NCBI GenBank assembly: GCA_018710805.1
Contig: DVJG01000058.1
Location: forward strand, 1-13,327
Direction: 5' to 3'
DNA from: Candidatus Faecousia faecipullorum
GTDB lineage: Bacteria > Bacillota > Clostridia > Oscillospirales > Oscillospiraceae
Length of the DNA: 13,327 nt
Of the stretch, positions 11,677-13,327 are shown one piece after another (position 1 is the first letter of the stretch; every line of letters starts with the position of its first letter). Both the position numbers and the translations under genes were made by a program. The notes below the pieces were generated by a model that ran no database searches, was not told the DNA's origin, and worked only from the letters and a program-made list of their open reading frames with translations.

Positions 11677-11691
11677 AGGAGATGGAAAATT

Positions 11692-12693
11692 ATGATCGCA
11701 ATTTTAAAACCCGGCACCACCCAGGCACAGATGCAGCATCTGGTGGCATGGCTCAAGCATATGAATCTGGACGTCCACATTTCCGAGGGTTCAGAGGTGA
11801 CGGTTCTGGGCCTGGTTGGCGACACCAGCCGGGTGGACATGGAGCTTCTCAAGAGCCTGGACATGGTAGAGACCGTGAAGCGGGTGTCCGAACCCTACAA
11901 GCAGGCCAACCGGAAGTTCCACCCCAAGGACACCATTGTGGAGGCAGGGCCGGCCCGGATTGGCGGCGGCTATTTCTCCATGATTGCAGGGCCTTGCAGC
12001 GTAGAGTCCGAGGAGCAGATCATTGCGGTTGCCCAGGCAGTGAAGGCCGCAGGAGCTACCATTCTTCGGGGCGGCGCCTTCAAGCCTCGGACCTCTCCTT
12101 ACGCCTTCCAAGGCATGAAGGGCCAGGGCATTGAACTTCTCCTGAAAGCCAAGGAGGCCACGGGACTTCCTATTGTTACGGAAATCATGAACATCTCCAC
12201 CCTGGACCTCTTTGCCGATGTGGATATCATCCAGGTCGGCGCAAGAAATATGCAGAATTTTGACCTGCTGAAGGAACTGGGCAAAACCAAGAAGCCTATT
12301 CTGCTCAAACGGGGCCTTGCCAATACCCTGCAGGAGCTGCTCATGAGTGCGGAATACATTATGAGCGAAGGAAACGACCAGATTATCCTCTGCGAGCGCG
12401 GCATCCGGACCTTTGAAACCGCCACCCGGAATACTCTGGACCTGTCCGCCGTTCCGGTGCTCCACAACCTGACCCACCTGCCTGTGGTGGTGGACCCCAG
12501 CCATGCCACCGGCAAAGCCGAATTGGTAGCCCCCATGGCCTGCGCGGCTGTGGCTTCCGGCGCCGACGGCATTATGGTGGAGGTCCACAACAATCCGGCC
12601 TGCGCCCTCTGCGACGGCGCCCAGTCCATTACGCCCCCGCAGTTTGACGAACTGGCCCACAAGGTCAAACGGATTCGAGAGGTCATGGTATGA
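11692..12693 (+). CDS. aroF: 3-deoxy-7-phosphoheptulonate (DAHP) synthase, type I-beta with N-terminal regulatory domain
   Basis: Condenses phosphoenolpyruvate and erythrose 4-phosphate, the committed first step of the shikimate pathway to Phe, Tyr and Trp. The protein is 333 residues. Residues 1 to about 65 form a ferredoxin-like domain, as in Thermotoga maritima DAHP synthase, where it mediates feedback inhibition by Phe/Tyr. The catalytic barrel follows, with IAGPCSVES (98-106), GGAFKPRTSPYAFQG (127-141) and VDPSHATGK (267-275). Likely metal ligands are Cys102, His271, Glu297 and Asp308, almost the same numbering as in the Thermotoga enzyme. The start is ATG at 11692, with AGGAG 10 bases upstream; longer in-frame starts run back through the attenuator and are not credible. 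The last four bases overlap tyrA as ATGA, indicating translational coupling. Expression is probably controlled by the Phe/Tyr attenuator upstream. Confidence 0.96.
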   Translation: MIAILKPGTTQAQMQHLVAWLKHMNLDVHISEGSEVTVLGLVGDTSRVDMELLKSLDMVETVKRVSEPYKQANRKFHPKDTIVEAGPARIGGGYFSMIAGPCSVESEEQIIAVAQAVKAAGATILRGGAFKPRTSPYAFQGMKGQGIELLLKAKEATGLPIVTEIMNISTLDLFADVDIIQVGARNMQNFDLLKELGKTKKPILLKRGLANTLQELLMSAEYIMSEGNDQIILCERGIRTFETATRNTLDLSAVPVLHNLTHLPVVVDPSHATGKAELVAPMACAAVASGADGIMVEVHNNPACALCDGAQSITPPQFDELAHKVKRIREVMV

Positions 12694-13327
12694 AAGTAGG
12701 AATTTTGGGCCTAGGCCTCATCGGCGGTTCTTTGGCCCGGGCCTATGCCATGGAAGGTCACACAGTCTGCGCCATCCAGCGAAACGAGTCAATGCTGTCC
12801 TTTGCCATGCTGGCGGGGGCGGTCCACGAAAGGCTGAGCGAAGAAACCATTCCCCAGTGCGACCTGATTCTTCTTGCCATCTATCCCGGCGGCTGCATCG
12901 ACTGGCTGGAACAGAATGCCCCTCTGATTCGCAGCGGCGCACTGGTCATAGACTGCTGCGGTATCAAGCGGGAAATCTGCGCCCGGTGCTTCCCTTTGGC
13001 AGAAAAATACGGTTTCACCTTTGTGGGCGGCCATCCCATGGCCGGGTCTCAGTTTTCCGGGTTTAAGTACAGCCGTGCAGACCTCTTTGAGGGTGCGCCC
13101 ATGGTGCTGGTGCCTCCGGTGTTTGACGACATGGCTCTGCTGGACCGCGTGAAAAAGGCGCTGACGCCCTGCCATTTTGGTTCCTTCTCCGTAACCACGG
13201 CAGAGGACCACGACAAGATGATTGCCTTCACTTCCCAGATGCCCCATATTCTCAGCAATGCCTTTATTAAGTCTCCCACAGCCCTGGGACACAAGGGCTT
13301 CTCCGCCGGGAGCTATAAGGACCTGAC
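12690..13327 (+). CDS. tyrA: Prephenate dehydrogenase, N-terminal part (gene cut by window edge)
   Basis: NAD(P)-dependent oxidative decarboxylation of prephenate to 4-hydroxyphenylpyruvate, the branch to tyrosine. The window holds 212 full codons. The dinucleotide-binding loop is GLGLIGG at residues 7-13 (GxGxxG). The TyrA hallmark GGHPMAGSQFSGF at 113-125 contains His115, the likely catalytic histidine. A further conserved block, FTSQMPHILSNAF at 180-192, begins the helical dimerisation region, and GFSAGSYKDL at 203-212 matches the 'GfrD.tRia' region. The ATG at 12690 overlaps the aroF stop (ATGA), so translation is coupled and no separate promoter is expected. It shares the Phe/Tyr attenuator with aroF, which makes sense for a tyrosine-branch enzyme. 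Whether a C-terminal ACT domain follows cannot be seen. Confidence 0.94.
   Translation, partial: MKVGILGLGLIGGSLARAYAMEGHTVCAIQRNESMLSFAMLAGAVHERLSEETIPQCDLILLAIYPGGCIDWLEQNAPLIRSGALVIDCCGIKREICARCFPLAEKYGFTFVGGHPMAGSQFSGFKYSRADLFEGAPMVLVPPVFDDMALLDRVKKALTPCHFGSFSVTTAEDHDKMIAFTSQMPHILSNAFIKSPTALGHKGFSAGSYKDL

Noticed and set aside
11404..11691. N-terminal extension of DAHP synthase by 96 codons
   Set aside because: The in-frame extension crosses the promoter, leader peptide and terminator, has no family similarity, and the ATG at 11692 has a good AGGAG site.

Overview
The window looks like chromosomal core DNA from a spore-forming, Gram-positive anaerobe of the class Clostridia, most likely the Oscillospiraceae/Ruminococcaceae group. 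Three things suggest this: a forespore signalling gene (spoIIR), an AddB-type (not RecBCD) nuclease, and strong AGGAGG-like ribosome binding sites with housekeeping promoters of TTGnnn-N17-TATAAT form. Base composition is GC-rich by eye (not counted). No phage, transposon, CRISPR array, tRNA or rRNA was seen. The organism assignment is inference.

Layout. Positions 1-3143, all on the minus strand, read right to left: ispE (isoprenoid precursor kinase), spoIIR (sporulation signal) and the first 520 codons of addB (DNA repair nuclease), which runs off the left edge. A small DUF378 membrane protein gene (3266-3472, +) faces away from ispE. It converges on a membrane protein with a zinc ribbon and two Ig-like Big_2 domains (3583-4686, -), with a pair of hairpins between them. 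That gene is divergent from a large receptor-like serine/threonine kinase with fibronectin-type repeats (4831-7653, +). Next is a two-gene unit: a compact zinc-dependent phospholipase C-like protein (7848-8399) and a VanZ-family membrane protein (8414-9013). A hairpin-rich spacer follows, then a PcrA/UvrD helicase on the minus strand (9238-11376). The right end carries an aromatic amino acid unit on the plus strand: DAHP synthase (11692-12693) overlapping prephenate dehydrogenase tyrA (from 12690, cut by the window edge).

The best find is upstream of the DAHP synthase gene. A good promoter (11473-11501) is followed by a 20-codon leader peptide (11532-11594) in which 9 codons are Phe or Tyr. 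After it come an antiterminator pairing (11597-11610 with 11645-11658) and an intrinsic terminator (11643-11676) just before the synthase ribosome binding site. This is a complete ribosome-mediated attenuator that would tune aroF-tyrA expression to Phe/Tyr supply. A second notable arrangement is at the ispE/spoIIR junction, where a 12-bp terminator hairpin overlaps both a sigma-F-like promoter and the spoIIR start region. A third is the divergent pair of single-pass membrane proteins (zinc ribbon-Big_2 and non-RD kinase-FN3), which may form an uncharacterised envelope-sensing pair.

All domain and family calls come from reading motifs, with no database search.
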